From Gammaproteobacteria bacterium (lineage in GTDB: Bacteria; Pseudomonadota; Gammaproteobacteria; Pseudomonadales; Azotimanducaceae), in assembly GCA_009840305.1 (NCBI GenBank), contig VXNY01000023.1:1-64000 (forward strand): a stretch of 64,000 bases of DNA, read 5' to 3'. Positions 36,215 through 46,325 of this stretch are shown here, piece after piece. Numbering within the stretch: the stretch's first letter is position 1; every line of letters begins with the position of its first letter. The notes below the pieces were generated by a model that was not told the origin of the DNA, did no database searches, and was given only the letters and a program-made list of their open reading frames with translations. A program made the position numbers and the translations under genes.

Positions 36215-36601
36215 TTACGAAATTTCGTAGGAACGAGTTAATACTTCGAGGAAATGCCCGTTTGGGTCGTAAAAGTAAAAACCACGACCGCCATCACGGG
36301 TATTAATTTCGTTCGGTCGATTCTTCGAGGGGTCAGCCCAGTATTGCAAATTCTTGCTTTGAATTCGGGCGAAAATTTCATCGAATTCTTTTTCACTAAC
36401 CTTGAAGGCAAAGTGTCGTGATTGAATTTCATCCTTTGTATCGACAAAGTCAATAGATAGTTCACCTACTTGCACAATCGCAAAGTGTCCCCAAGAAACC
36501 GGTTCTGGGAGTTCTAAGATTTCGGCGAGAAATTTTGCGGTCTCTTCTTTATTACGAGTACTGACTATGGTGTGATCGAGAGTTACTGACAATGAGAGCA
36601 C
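36215..36601 (-). CDS. VOC (glyoxalase/bleomycin-resistance) family protein
   Basis: 128 residues, two beta-alpha-beta-beta-beta units. LDHTIVSTRN with a possible metal His, HFAFKV, and FYFYDPNGHFLEVLTR with the closing Glu are family features. Members are metal-dependent dioxygenases, lyases or isomerases, or antibiotic-binding proteins; the substrate cannot be told. Single gene, convergent with the SPOR-like gene. Confidence 0.85.
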   Translation of the reverse strand: MLSLSVTLDHTIVSTRNKEETAKFLAEILELPEPVSWGHFAIVQVGELSIDFVDTKDEIQSRHFAFKVSEKEFDEIFARIQSKNLQYWADPSKNRPNEINTRDGGRGFYFYDPNGHFLEVLTRSYEIS

Positions 36602-36908
36602 CTCGGTTGGTCGTTGCAGTTGAAGACGTTTTCAAAAACCTTATGGTCAATTTTTAACGATTCTTCGAGTGACAGAAATACTGTTGGAATTGTAATAAAT
36701 GAACGGTTAATATTCGGTTAGAGTTTTCCTGACAGATTTTTAAATTTTTGGAGAGGTAGTAACCTGTCGTTGGAAGCTGCGCGTCGATGTCCAACATTAA
36801 AATCTACCTGTATTAATCACAATTCAGACACTGAGTCTTCAAAGTGTCGCTTCGTGTCCTCTTATTCTCACCTACTGTTCTCAACTTGATTGACCATAAA
36901 CCACTCTT
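36602..36908. other. gap without a gene
   Basis: 307 nt between two divergent genes. AT-rich around 36650-36760 (possible promoter region for either neighbour), but I see no clear -35/-10 pair, hairpin, riboswitch core or reading frame. Confidence 0.5.
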
Positions 36909-38393
36909 ATGACTGCTGTAAAAGAATTACAAGAACACTTTCAAACACTCCACCACATTGGTCACGCGGCACAATATTTGTCGTGGGACGAAGCCGTGAT
37001 CATGCCAGCAGAAGGCGGTGAAGCGCGAGCGAAAAGTCTCGCCACCTTGCACAAGATTTCACACGAAATGGCTACCGCACCCAAAATAGGAGAACTCTTA
37101 GAGTCGGCTAAACAGGAAGCCACATCCGCTTGGGACCAAGCAAATCTTCGAGTGATAAAACGTCGTTGGACTCGAGCGACTGCCCTGCCAGTTGACCTAG
37201 TTGTAGCATCATCATTGGCATCGTCTCGTTGCGAACAATCTTGGCGTCGCAATCGCAAGGCTAACAACTGGGAGGAAGTAAAACCGTTACTTAACGAAGT
37301 CTTAAACCTCACAAAACAAAAAGCAGAGATTCTCGGTGAAAAACTTGCTCTCTCGCCATACGATGCTCTACTCGACGGCTATGAGGCAGAGCTGAAACGC
37401 GCGGTCATTGATCCGATTTTTAGCGAATTGTCCAAATTCCTGCCAGACTTTGTGAATGAAGTTATTGCGAATCAGCCGCAGCACATTTCATTAAAGGGAG
37501 AACATCCACCCGAGCGACAAATGGATCTAGCCAAGAAATTGATGCCACCTCTTGGATTCAATTTCGGTCGTGGACGAGTCGACACTAGCGACCATCCTTT
37601 TACTTGCGGTGATCTTTGGGACACGCGCATAACGACCCGGTTCGGGGACGACGATTTCTTAGAGTCAATGTATGCCGTGCTCCATGAGACTGGACATGCC
37701 CTTTACCAACAAGGACTGCCAGAAGATAGATACGACCAGCCAGTCGGCGGATCATTAGGAATGATGATTCACGAGAGTCAGTCTCTGTTTATGGAGCAAC
37801 AAGTGTGTCGTAGCAGAGGATACTTGACCTATGTCTTACCTATTCTCACCGAGGCGTTACAGGTGAACGCGAATGACGAGAAATGGTCTGTAGCGAACTT
37901 TATTCGAAACGTTCACCATGTGGAAAAAGGCTACATTCGGGTTGAAGCCGATGAGTGTACCTATCCGCTCCATGTCATATTACGATATCAACTAGAGAAT
38001 GCGCTATTTGATGACTCTCTTTCGATTGACGACCTTCCCGATGCCTGGAATGAGCTTATGGATCGATTCTTCGGTTTAGACACTCGTGGCGACTTTGCCA
38101 ATGGAGTGATGCAAGACGTACACTGGTATGCGGGTCTGTTTGGCTATTTTCCTTGTTATACGCTCGGCGCTCTGACAGCCGCACAACTGTACCAAGCTTA
38201 CAACAGCACAAATGTCGACGCCGAAACTCAATTCGCAGCTGGAAATTTCGAAACGGTTTTGTCTTGGTTGAGAGATAACATTCACAGTAAAGCACAACTG
38301 ACCTCTGGATTTGATCGCATCATCGAAATAACGGGCAAACCGTTGACTACCGAGGCGTTTGTGTCGCACGTAACTCGGCGGTATCAAACATAA
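36909..38393 (+). CDS. M32 family carboxypeptidase (Taq type)
   Basis: Zinc metallocarboxypeptidase releasing C-terminal residues from peptides. 494 residues, all-helical. Zinc motif HETGH with His259, Glu260 and His263, preceded by RFGDDDFLESMYAVL and followed by MIHESQSLFMEQQ, the second family motif. DTRGDFANGVMQDVHWYAGLFGYFPCYTLG is the conserved C-terminal block. No signal peptide, so cytoplasmic. Single gene. Confidence 0.95.
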   Translation: MTAVKELQEHFQTLHHIGHAAQYLSWDEAVIMPAEGGEARAKSLATLHKISHEMATAPKIGELLESAKQEATSAWDQANLRVIKRRWTRATALPVDLVVASSLASSRCEQSWRRNRKANNWEEVKPLLNEVLNLTKQKAEILGEKLALSPYDALLDGYEAELKRAVIDPIFSELSKFLPDFVNEVIANQPQHISLKGEHPPERQMDLAKKLMPPLGFNFGRGRVDTSDHPFTCGDLWDTRITTRFGDDDFLESMYAVLHETGHALYQQGLPEDRYDQPVGGSLGMMIHESQSLFMEQQVCRSRGYLTYVLPILTEALQVNANDEKWSVANFIRNVHHVEKGYIRVEADECTYPLHVILRYQLENALFDDSLSIDDLPDAWNELMDRFFGLDTRGDFANGVMQDVHWYAGLFGYFPCYTLGALTAAQLYQAYNSTNVDAETQFAAGNFETVLSWLRDNIHSKAQLTSGFDRIIEITGKPLTTEAFVSHVTRRYQT

Positions 38394-38506
38394 TTTGATC
38401 TGAGGTAGATTTGCACTACGTTTAACGACTAGTCCTGAGACTCGCACGGTCACTACAACTGCATTAAATTTCGGGCTCAGATACTTGTCCCTATGTCACT
38501 TCCCAC

Positions 38507-40324
38507 ATGAATGATTCACTGGCGTCAAAAATTTCAAGGACCCGAAATTTTTCGATCATCGCCCACATTGATCATGGTAAGTCGACTTTAGCTGATCGAT
38601 TTATACAACACTGTGAAGCCCTTCCAGAGAGGGAAATGGCTGATCAAGTGCTGGACTCTATGGATCTCGAGCGTGAGCGCGGCATCACGATTAAGTCACA
38701 GAGCGTTGCTTTGCGATATCGGGCTCGAGATGAAGAACTTTACTATCTAAATTTCATCGATACGCCTGGCCACGTGGATTTCAGCTACGAAGTTTCGCGT
38801 TCTCTCGCCGCTTGCGAAGGAGCTCTGCTAATCGTTGACGCGACGCAAGGTGTCGAAGCCCAGTCAGTCGCAAATTGCTATGCAGCGATCGAGATGGGAG
38901 TAGAAATTTTGCCAGTACTCAACAAGATGGATTTGCCACAAGCTGACGCGGAACGTACTATCGATGAGATTGAGTCGTTGATCGGATTGCTTACAGATGA
39001 TGTGGTAAAAATCAGCGCGAAGATCGGTACTGGGATCGAAGAATTGCTTGAAGCTATTGTTACCAAAATACCGCCGCCATCGATCGACGGATTCGATACT
39101 TTTCGAGCATTGATTATTGATTCTTGGTTTGATCGGTACGTTGGTGTAGTTTCCTTGGTACGAGTTTGGGGCGGTAGTGTGCAACGACGCGATCGAATCG
39201 TCTCGCATAGTGTCGGAAAAGATCACGTTGTCGAGGAATTAGGAGTGTTCACCCCCCGTCGTGAAAAACGGGAGCAATTGCATGCAGGTGATGTTGGATA
39301 TGTCAGTGCTGGGATCAAGGACATCAATGGCGCTCCTGTTGGGGACAGTTTGATGCACGCGCGCAATCCAACCGAACCGTTACCCGGCTTTGAGCGCGCT
39401 AAACCTCAGGTTTATGCAGGCTTATACCCAAGCGATGCGGATGATTATGTTGCCTTAGGAGATGCGTTAGAGAAACTTGGTTTAAACGATGCTGCGCTGC
39501 ATTTTGAAGTTGAGAACTCCGATGCTCTGGGTTTTGGATATCGATGTGGCTTCCTGGGAATGCTACACATGGAAATCGTGCAGGAAAGATTGGAACGAGA
39601 GTATCAACTTGATCTAGTAGTTACTGCCCCATCTGTTGTCTATGAAGTTTTGTTACGAAATCAGGATACTGTTTTAATTCATAACCCTTCGCATTTAGAC
39701 GAACTAAAGGACATGGCTGAGATTCGTGAACCCATAGCTACGGTTAATATTTTGGTGCCACAATCGTACATTGGAAACGTGATCGAGCTGTGTGTGGAAC
39801 GTCGTGGGTCGCAAAAGAGTATGCAGGTCACACACACTCAAGTCTCACTTGTGTACGACATCCCCATGTGCGAAGTTGTGGTCGACTTTTTCGATCGGCT
39901 CAAGTCTGCAAGTCGAGGATTTGCAAGTTTGGATTACAGCTTTTGTCGATTCGAACCAGCACCACTGGTACGGCTGGATATTTTGATTAATGAAGAACGA
40001 GTCGACAGCCTTGCGGTGATCGTGCATAAAGAAGCGGCTATGTCTCGAGGACGCGCGGTAACGTCTAAATTGAAAGAAGTCATACCGAGGCAAATGTTCG
40101 ATGTTGCGATTCAAGCAGCGATTGGTCGAAAAGTTCTTGCCCGTACTACCGTCAAAGCTCTTCGTAAAAATGTCACGGCAAAATGCTATGGCGGCGACGT
40201 CACGCGAAAACGTAAATTGTTGGAGAAACAGAAAGCAGGAAAGAAACGCATGAAACAGATTGGTCGAGTCGAAGTGCCGCAGCAAGCATTCATGGCTGCA
40301 TTGACAATCGATCGTGCAAAGTAA
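38507..40324 (+). CDS. lepA: elongation factor 4 (LepA)
   Basis: Translational GTPase associated with 30S biogenesis and back-translocation. 605 residues. G1 [10 protein letters not shown]2 ERGITI, G3 DTPGH, G4 NKMD; the LepA-specific C-terminal domain has [22 protein letters not shown]. In E. coli lepA is followed by lepB; here it is followed by an enoyl-CoA hydratase gene after 23 nt. Confidence 0.98.
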   Translation: MNDSLASKISRTRNFSIIAHIDHGKSTLADRFIQHCEALPEREMADQVLDSMDLERERGITIKSQSVALRYRARDEELYYLNFIDTPGHVDFSYEVSRSLAACEGALLIVDATQGVEAQSVANCYAAIEMGVEILPVLNKMDLPQADAERTIDEIESLIGLLTDDVVKISAKIGTGIEELLEAIVTKIPPPSIDGFDTFRALIIDSWFDRYVGVVSLVRVWGGSVQRRDRIVSHSVGKDHVVEELGVFTPRREKREQLHAGDVGYVSAGIKDINGAPVGDSLMHARNPTEPLPGFERAKPQVYAGLYPSDADDYVALGDALEKLGLNDAALHFEVENSDALGFGYRCGFLGMLHMEIVQERLEREYQLDLVVTAPSVVYEVLLRNQDTVLIHNPSHLDELKDMAEIREPIATVNILVPQSYIGNVIELCVERRGSQKSMQVTHTQVSLVYDIPMCEVVVDFFDRLKSASRGFASLDYSFCRFEPAPLVRLDILINEERVDSLAVIVHKEAAMSRGRAVTSKLKEVIPRQMFDVAIQAAIGRKVLARTTVKALRKNVTAKCYGGDVTRKRKLLEKQKAGKKRMKQIGRVEVPQQAFMAALTIDRAK

Positions 40325-40347
40325 ATCTCCCCAGAGACATAAAAAAA

Positions 40348-41118
40348 ATGACTAAATTTTGTAAGGTTTCCATTAGCAATCACGTACTCACGGTGACGTT
40401 AAACCGGCCCGAACGATTGAATGCACTGCACCCGCCGGCACATCAGGAGTTGTCCGATATTTTCGATGAGTTCGCCAACAACGACGAGTTGTGGATCGCG
40501 GTAATCACAGGCGAAGGACGCGCATTTTGTGCGGGGAATGACTTGCGAGAACAGGCAAAATTTGATGCAGTTGTGTTTCCGGAACAGGGCTTTGGCGGCA
40601 TAACAGCAAGGTTTGATCTCAACAAACCGCTCATCGCCGCGGTGAATGGACCTGCGATGGGTGGCGGCTTTGAAATCGCATTGGCATGTGATTTGATTGT
40701 GGCTTCCGATAAAGCTATTTTTGCATTACCTGAACCTAGACTTGGACTAGCTGCGCTTGCAGGGGGATTGCAACGATTACCTCGACAGATCGGATCCAAA
40801 AGAGCTTTGGGGATGATTCTTACCGGACGGACGGTAACCGCTCAAGAAGGCGCAGAGATGGGTTTTGTAAACGAAGTAGTACCACATGAAGATCTTCTGA
40901 CGGTCGTCGATGATTGGGTAGCTCAGATTTTGGAATGTGCCCCTTTATCGGTTCGAGCAAGTAAGGATGTTGTATACAGAAGTCTTTCTATAAACTCCTT
41001 AGAGGAGTCGATGGATACACAATATGACTCCGTTATGCAGCTTCTGAAGAGCGAAGACTTCAAGGAGGGACCTCGTGCGTTTGCTGCGAAAAGAACTCCA
41101 CGATGGTCCGGGCGCTAG
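40348..41118 (+). CDS. enoyl-CoA hydratase/isomerase family protein
   Basis: 256 residues, crotonase fold. TLNRPERLNALHPP, GRAFCAGNDLREQ (oxyanion hole) and AAVNGPAMGGGFEIALACDLIVAS are present; the second catalytic Glu position is PEPRLGLAALAGGLQRLPR, as in many crotonases. Substrate unknown. Six nt before a gamma-glutamyltransferase gene, so likely co-transcribed. Confidence 0.9.
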   Translation: MTKFCKVSISNHVLTVTLNRPERLNALHPPAHQELSDIFDEFANNDELWIAVITGEGRAFCAGNDLREQAKFDAVVFPEQGFGGITARFDLNKPLIAAVNGPAMGGGFEIALACDLIVASDKAIFALPEPRLGLAALAGGLQRLPRQIGSKRALGMILTGRTVTAQEGAEMGFVNEVVPHEDLLTVVDDWVAQILECAPLSVRASKDVVYRSLSINSLEESMDTQYDSVMQLLKSEDFKEGPRAFAAKRTPRWSGR

Positions 41119-41124
41119 TGTATT

Positions 41125-42720
41125 GTGGTACATTACGACGACCTTAGTTGGGATCTTCCTTATCGCTCTCGTCGCGACCCGGTTTTAGCAAAGAATATTG
41201 TTGCGACATCGCAACCACTAGCAACCCAAGCCGGATTAGAAATCCTTCGACAGGGAGGAAACGCAATAGATGCTGCGCTTGCAGCGGCAATAACCCTCAC
41301 GGTGGTTGAGCCAAGTTCTAACGGTATCGGAAGTGACGCATTTGCATTAGTGTGGGATGGAAACGAACTCACAGGGCTCAACGCGTCCGGACGTTCCCCT
41401 CGTCGATGGCATCGAGAGCACTTCCAGAAATATGCGACGATGCCGATGACTGGTTGGGATTCGATAACGGTACCTGGTGCTGTGAGTGCTTGGGTTGCGT
41501 TGTCGGAACGATTTGGTGCATTACCGTTTCAACAGCTCTTTCAATCGGCGATCCAGTACGCAGAGAATGGGTTTCATGTCGCTCGACGCACGGCCTATCA
41601 TTGGGCTCGAGCCGCCGCGCATCTTAAACAGTTTGACGGATTCTGCGAGCACTTTTTACAAAATGGACGAGCGCCGCAGGTTGGAGAATTGTTCACACGA
41701 CCCGATCTTGCTCAAACACTTGAGTTGATTGCTGAGACGAACGGCGAGGCTTTCTATAGAGGTATCCTGTGTGATCGAATCATCCAACAATCAGAGTCCG
41801 AGGGAGGTCTGCTTGAACGTAGAGACTTTGAAGAGTATGAACCTACATGGTGCGATTCTCTTGTTCAATCCTACGGTGAGGTCACCGCGCACGAAATTCC
41901 CCCGAATGGTCAAGGATTAGCGGCGTTACTCGCGCTGGGAATATTGGAACGATTGCCCACACGTAATCTTGAGCCGCTCTCGCCCCTATGGACACATCGT
42001 CAATTGGAAGCCATGAAGATCGCTATTCGATCTTCTTTTAAGTATTTCGCTGACCCAGACCACATGATAGTGTCTCCTTTGCAATTGCTCGAAGATTCGG
42101 TACTCGACCAACTGGCGGCGCAAATTACTGATGGTCAAGCAGCAGCAGTACCCAGCGTACCAAATATCGGTGGCGATACCGTTTACCTCACAACCGGTGA
42201 TGCAGATGGAAAAATGGTGTCGTTCATTCAATCAAATTTTCACGGATTTGGTTCTGGTGTAGTCATCCGTGGGACGGGAATTGCAATGCAAAATCGCGGC
42301 GCTGGTTTCACGCTTGAGTCAAACCATGCCAACGAAGTAGGGCCGGCCAAACGTCCTTTTCATACGATTATTCCTGGTTTCGTTACACGAGAGGGAATCC
42401 CAGAGCTTGCGTTTGGGGTCATGGGTGGGCATATGCAGCATCAAGGGCACGTGCAGATGATTTCGAGAATCTTTGATCACAACGAGAATCCGCAAGCTGC
42501 TTCAGATGCACCACGTTGGTACGTCTCGCCAAATTTTGAGATTTTTCTCGAACAGGGTTTCCCGAATTCAACGGTGGAAGCACTACGCAAACTTGGTCAC
42601 AAGGTAGAGCTCAGCCACGACATTGATCTCTTTGGTGGGGCGCAACTAATCTTGCGGCTTGATGACGGTTATGTGGGCGCGTCAGATCATCGCAAAGAAG
42701 GCATCGCAGCGGGTTTTTAA
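41125..42720 (+). CDS. gamma-glutamyltransferase family protein
   Basis: 531 residues of the Ntn-hydrolase family that self-cleaves before a Thr. ATSQPLATQAGLEILRQGGNAIDAALAAA at the N-terminus (shown here only for recognition in short pieces: GGNAIDAALAAA) and GGDTVYLTT with the probable nucleophile Thr352, GSGVVIRGTGIAMQNRG, and the glycine-rich MGGHMQHQGHVQM. No signal peptide is visible, so this is a cytoplasmic member, unlike the periplasmic E. coli enzyme. Stop meets the msrB stop tail to tail with no gap. Confidence 0.9.
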   Translation: MVHYDDLSWDLPYRSRRDPVLAKNIVATSQPLATQAGLEILRQGGNAIDAALAAAITLTVVEPSSNGIGSDAFALVWDGNELTGLNASGRSPRRWHREHFQKYATMPMTGWDSITVPGAVSAWVALSERFGALPFQQLFQSAIQYAENGFHVARRTAYHWARAAAHLKQFDGFCEHFLQNGRAPQVGELFTRPDLAQTLELIAETNGEAFYRGILCDRIIQQSESEGGLLERRDFEEYEPTWCDSLVQSYGEVTAHEIPPNGQGLAALLALGILERLPTRNLEPLSPLWTHRQLEAMKIAIRSSFKYFADPDHMIVSPLQLLEDSVLDQLAAQITDGQAAAVPSVPNIGGDTVYLTTGDADGKMVSFIQSNFHGFGSGVVIRGTGIAMQNRGAGFTLESNHANEVGPAKRPFHTIIPGFVTREGIPELAFGVMGGHMQHQGHVQMISRIFDHNENPQAASDAPRWYVSPNFEIFLEQGFPNSTVEALRKLGHKVELSHDIDLFGGAQLILRLDDGYVGASDHRKEGIAAGF

Positions 42721-43131
42721 TTAGCCTTGGGAACTCGTTTTGTCTTCTACTAGAGATATAGATGCTGAATTCACACAATACCTTAGCCCGGTAGGCTCTG
42801 GACCGTCTTCGAAAACATGTCCCAAATGACCTTTACACTGGGCACAATGCACTTCGGTACGGGTCGCGAACAACGACCTGTCGATTTGAGTTCCCACCGC
42901 GTCCTCTTCGACGGGCGCATAAAAACTCGGCCAGCCTGTACCGGAATCGTATTTTGTCGCAGAGGAAAACAAGGGTTTACCACACCCTTTACAAACATAG
43001 GTGCCAGCAGCTTTGGTATTCCAATATTTACCCGAAAACGCGCGTTCAGTATGTTGTTCGCGCAAGACTTTGTACTCAAGATCTGTGAGTTTCTCTGTGG
43101 GTGGTACTTCTTTTTTTGGAGTTTTAGCCAT
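42721..43131 (-). CDS. msrB: peptide-methionine (R)-S-oxide reductase
   Basis: Repairs the R-sulfoxide of methionine. 136 residues. Zinc cysteines in CKGC and CAQC, substrate block GWPSFY, and the catalytic Cys in GLRYCVNSASI. ATG 43131. No signal peptide, so cytoplasmic. Confidence 0.97.
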   Translation of the reverse strand: MAKTPKKEVPPTEKLTDLEYKVLREQHTERAFSGKYWNTKAAGTYVCKGCGKPLFSSATKYDSGTGWPSFYAPVEEDAVGTQIDRSLFATRTEVHCAQCKGHLGHVFEDGPEPTGLRYCVNSASISLVEDKTSSQG

Positions 43132-43215
43132 ATTTGTTGGTTATTGGGGCACGACTAGTTGTTTCAGGTAAATCGTAAATTTTCAAAAATATTTTAAAAA
43201 GAAATCGAGTTATAC

Positions 43216-44493
43216 ATGCAATATTCAGAAAAGCACGCTGATGAACACTCACCTCGTAAGCGACGAGTGCGAGCAAAGATAGAAAAAGCGGAGAAACTCC
43301 GCGAAGTACGCTACGAGATTCGCGGAAGAGTCTTACAAAAAGCTCGACGGCTCGAGCAGGAGGGTCATCGAGTCCTTAAACTCAATATCGGTAACACTGC
43401 CCCGTTTGGATTTGAAGCGCCAGAGTCAATATTGCGAGCAGTGATTCACGAATTGCCGCGGTCACAGGGTTACGAAGACGCAAAGGGCATTTTCACCGCA
43501 CGCAACGCGGTCGTGCATGAGTGCCAAAGAATTGGTATTCCAAATGTTGATGTCGACGACGTGTATCTCGGTAATGGCGTGAGCGAGCTAATCGTTATGG
43601 CGACCCAAGCATTGCTCAATCCAGGCGACGAAATACTAGTCCCTGCACCGGACTATCCGCTTTGGACGGCAGCGGTGTTATTGGCGGGCGGTGTTCCAGT
43701 GCACTATCGTTGTGACGAGGAGGCTGATTGGTACCCCGACCTTCAAGACATTCAAGCTAAAACCACATCCCGTACCAAAGCCATGGTTGTAATTAACCCG
43801 AACAATCCGACTGGCGCAGTGTATGAACATAGTTTGTTGTCATCTCTCGCCGATTGGGCGCGACAACACAACCTCGTCGTATTTGCAGACGAAATCTACT
43901 CCAAGGTTTTATACGACGATGAAAAGTACATACCAATGGCATCGATTGAAGAGGAAGTACTAACATTAACTTTTAACGGTTTATCCAAGGCTTATCACGT
44001 ACCAGGCTTTCGTGTTGGTTGGATGATTGTTAGCGGTGCGTTAGCGCGCGCCCGAAGTTTCATCGATGGTTTGGACACACTAGCCTCAATGCGGTTGTGT
44101 CCAAACGTACCTGTCCAACATGCGGTTCCAGCCGCTTTAGGTGGCTATCAAGCTATATTTGACGAAACGTGTCCAGGTGGATTACTCTACGAACAACGCA
44201 ACGCGGCACATGAATCCCTAACTTCCATCCCTGGAATCTCCTGTTTTAAACCGAAGGGTTCAATTTTTCTATTTCCCCGTATCGACACCAAGAAATATAA
44301 GATTTATGACGATGAGAAATTTGTCTACGACTTACTCATGGACAAGAAAATTCTTGTGGTTCAAGGTAGTGGATTCAACTATCCAGAACCGGATCATTTT
44401 CGCATTGTGTTTTTGTCAAAACGAGCGGAACTGTTTTCGGCGAGTGAGAGTATTGGGGCTTTTCTTGCAACCTATAGTCAGAATCAGAAATAA
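43216..44493 (+). CDS. alaA: PLP aminotransferase of the AlaA type
   Basis: Class I/II aminotransferase; E. coli AlaA is the main glutamate-pyruvate transaminase. 425 residues. LNIGNTAPFGFEAPESI, YEDAKGIFTAR, VINPNNPTGAVY and the PLP-lysine block FNGLSKAYHVPGFRVGW match AlaA closely. About 25 extra N-terminal residues rich in Lys, Arg and Glu precede the family start; a later start is not well supported. Confidence 0.9.
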   Translation: MQYSEKHADEHSPRKRRVRAKIEKAEKLREVRYEIRGRVLQKARRLEQEGHRVLKLNIGNTAPFGFEAPESILRAVIHELPRSQGYEDAKGIFTARNAVVHECQRIGIPNVDVDDVYLGNGVSELIVMATQALLNPGDEILVPAPDYPLWTAAVLLAGGVPVHYRCDEEADWYPDLQDIQAKTTSRTKAMVVINPNNPTGAVYEHSLLSSLADWARQHNLVVFADEIYSKVLYDDEKYIPMASIEEEVLTLTFNGLSKAYHVPGFRVGWMIVSGALARARSFIDGLDTLASMRLCPNVPVQHAVPAALGGYQAIFDETCPGGLLYEQRNAAHESLTSIPGISCFKPKGSIFLFPRIDTKKYKIYDDEKFVYDLLMDKKILVVQGSGFNYPEPDHFRIVFLSKRAELFSASESIGAFLATYSQNQK

Positions 44494-44499
44494 CCATTA

Positions 44500-45591
44500 C
44501 TAGTCGTTTGCAAGCGCGACAAGATACTCTCCGATAGCTAGCGATGATGTGAGTCCGGGCGAGTCGATGCCGATCGCTTCGATGTAGCCGGGAATCCCCG
44601 TTTCCTTCGGTCCGCGTATCCGAAAGTCTACAAAGCCCTGATGTGCCGAGACTAGCTTGGATCTTATACCCGTGTACCCGGGTCTCAAGGCGTCTTCAAC
44701 TAGGTTTGGATAGTATCGCTTTATTGCCTGTACAAACAAGTGTTTGCGCGACTCATCAAAGTCGTAATTAATTTCTTCTAGCCACTGTACATCGGGTCCA
44801 AATTTCACAGTGCCATGCACATCCACGGTTATGTGGATACCTATTGTTTCTGGTGTTGCAACTGGATAGATTAAATGTTGAAATAGAGGCCGATGTTCGC
44901 TGTGAATCTGATATTCATAGTATTGACCTTTTGCAAAAAACTGATTGTGTTTAATTCCGATATCCCGCGCCAGCGATGAAGCAGTTAGCCCTGCGCAATT
45001 AATCGTCAATTTTGGTTTTAGCTTGAAATCAGCTACCTCAACGCATGGATACATTGAGCCACTGAGCCGATTTACTTGAGAGTTAAATACAACGCTACCA
45101 CCATGGGCTTCTAAGTCTGAATGCAAACGAGCTAATAGCGTCGCTGTATCCACCACTCCAGTGCTCGGCGAGAGCAAACCTGCCACGCAGTTCACTTCGG
45201 GTTCCAAATGCCGAACAGTTTGTTGCCTCAACCAATGTACGTCATGAACTCCGTTTGCTAAAGCTTGACTCTGGTGCATTTTTAACTGTGAGAGTTCACT
45301 GTCGTCAGTCGCAACTATAAGTTTGCCGCAACGCTTAAATTTAACATCGTAATCCCTACAAAACGTGTAGAGTAGTTGTTTGCCGCGTACACAAAGCTGA
45401 GCTTTGAGCGAATTCTCTGGATAGTAGATGCCGGCATGAATCACACCGGAGTTTCGACTTGATGTTTCACTGCCAACGGCACTGTTACGCTCAAGAACAA
45501 TGACCTCTCGACCGTCCCGAGCGAATGCTCGTCCGGCAGCTACACCGATTACACCCGCACCGATAATGACCACATCAGCATTTTCTACCAT
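44500..45591 (-). CDS. FAD-dependent oxidoreductase, L-2-hydroxyglutarate oxidase-like
   Basis: 363 residues of the DAO superfamily. FAD-binding VVIIGAGVIGVAAGRAFA and VIVLERN, then SSRNSGVIHAGIYYP and the C-terminal GIDSPGLTSSLAIGEYLV, typical of L-2-hydroxyglutarate oxidase/dehydrogenase (LhgO). It could remove 2-hydroxyglutarate made as a side product. Convergent with alaA, 6 nt apart. Confidence 0.85.
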   Translation of the reverse strand: MVENADVVIIGAGVIGVAAGRAFARDGREVIVLERNSAVGSETSSRNSGVIHAGIYYPENSLKAQLCVRGKQLLYTFCRDYDVKFKRCGKLIVATDDSELSQLKMHQSQALANGVHDVHWLRQQTVRHLEPEVNCVAGLLSPSTGVVDTATLLARLHSDLEAHGGSVVFNSQVNRLSGSMYPCVEVADFKLKPKLTINCAGLTASSLARDIGIKHNQFFAKGQYYEYQIHSEHRPLFQHLIYPVATPETIGIHITVDVHGTVKFGPDVQWLEEINYDFDESRKHLFVQAIKRYYPNLVEDALRPGYTGIRSKLVSAHQGFVDFRIRGPKETGIPGYIEAIGIDSPGLTSSLAIGEYLVALAND

Positions 45592-45906
45592 GAGACGTAG
45601 TAATTCATCGCTTATTCGGTCGATACGGCATTGAGCAGTTCAAAGGGTTTGCACATAAGCGGATGGTGTAGTCTACAGTGTTAGTTTGGGAAGCGAGTCT
45701 CGGTTATCCTAAGCGACCTTTTGGGTCTACCTTCATCCCATTCATGGTCACACAAACGAATTGTCTAAATCGTCGAGCGCTGTTGCGGTAACAAAACAGT
45801 TTACGCGACTATCGCTTATCTTGAATGTCGTACATTTATATGAAAGTCTGATATCTTTATGTCGAGCTTAACGGGTCCAATTTAGAACACTCGTTCATGA
45901 CGTTTC
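45592..45906. other. gap without a gene
   Basis: 315 nt between two minus-strand genes. It would hold the promoter of the oxidoreductase and the 3' region of tusA. I see no convincing promoter, hairpin or reading frame. Confidence 0.5.
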
Positions 45907-46146
45907 TCACACACCCTTTCGTATAACATATTTGTGTTCTTTGTTGGCAACTTCCGCTAGTTCCAACTCATGTTTCATGAAGCGACAAAAATTTCTAAAA
46001 TCTCTATCCGTACTGGGATCAGTGGCTAGCACGAGTAAGCGCTCGCCGATCTGCATTGTGCGGACTTTGTTCCGAACAATCATGAGTGGTTCTGGACAAA
46101 CGAGCCCGCGTGTATCGACAAAGTGTTCGTACTCAGGATGAGACAT
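45907..46146 (-). CDS. tusA: TusA-family sulfurtransferase
   Basis: 79 residues, two-layer alpha/beta sandwich. DTRGLVCPEPLMIVRNKVR with the sulfur-carrying Cys in CPEP, and DPSTDRDFRNFCRFMKHEL. TusA passes persulfide sulfur towards 2-thiouridine in tRNA and other acceptors. Divergent from the large operon that follows. Confidence 0.93.
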   Translation of the reverse strand: MSHPEYEHFVDTRGLVCPEPLMIVRNKVRTMQIGERLLVLATDPSTDRDFRNFCRFMKHELELAEVANKEHKYVIRKGV

Positions 46147-46325
46147 ACTAAGGTATTTTGCTAGTTTTAATATTTTGAATTAGATCGGGACTTGATGCGT
46201 TCCAAGTTGTGCAGATCGTGTTAGTTGATTATGCTTGTTTGAGTCTGGAGAAGTCAGATTTAGTGCTCATGTTGATAGCACACATTTAAATTATTGGTTC
46301 ATCTATTTTGAAGGAATTACTAGTA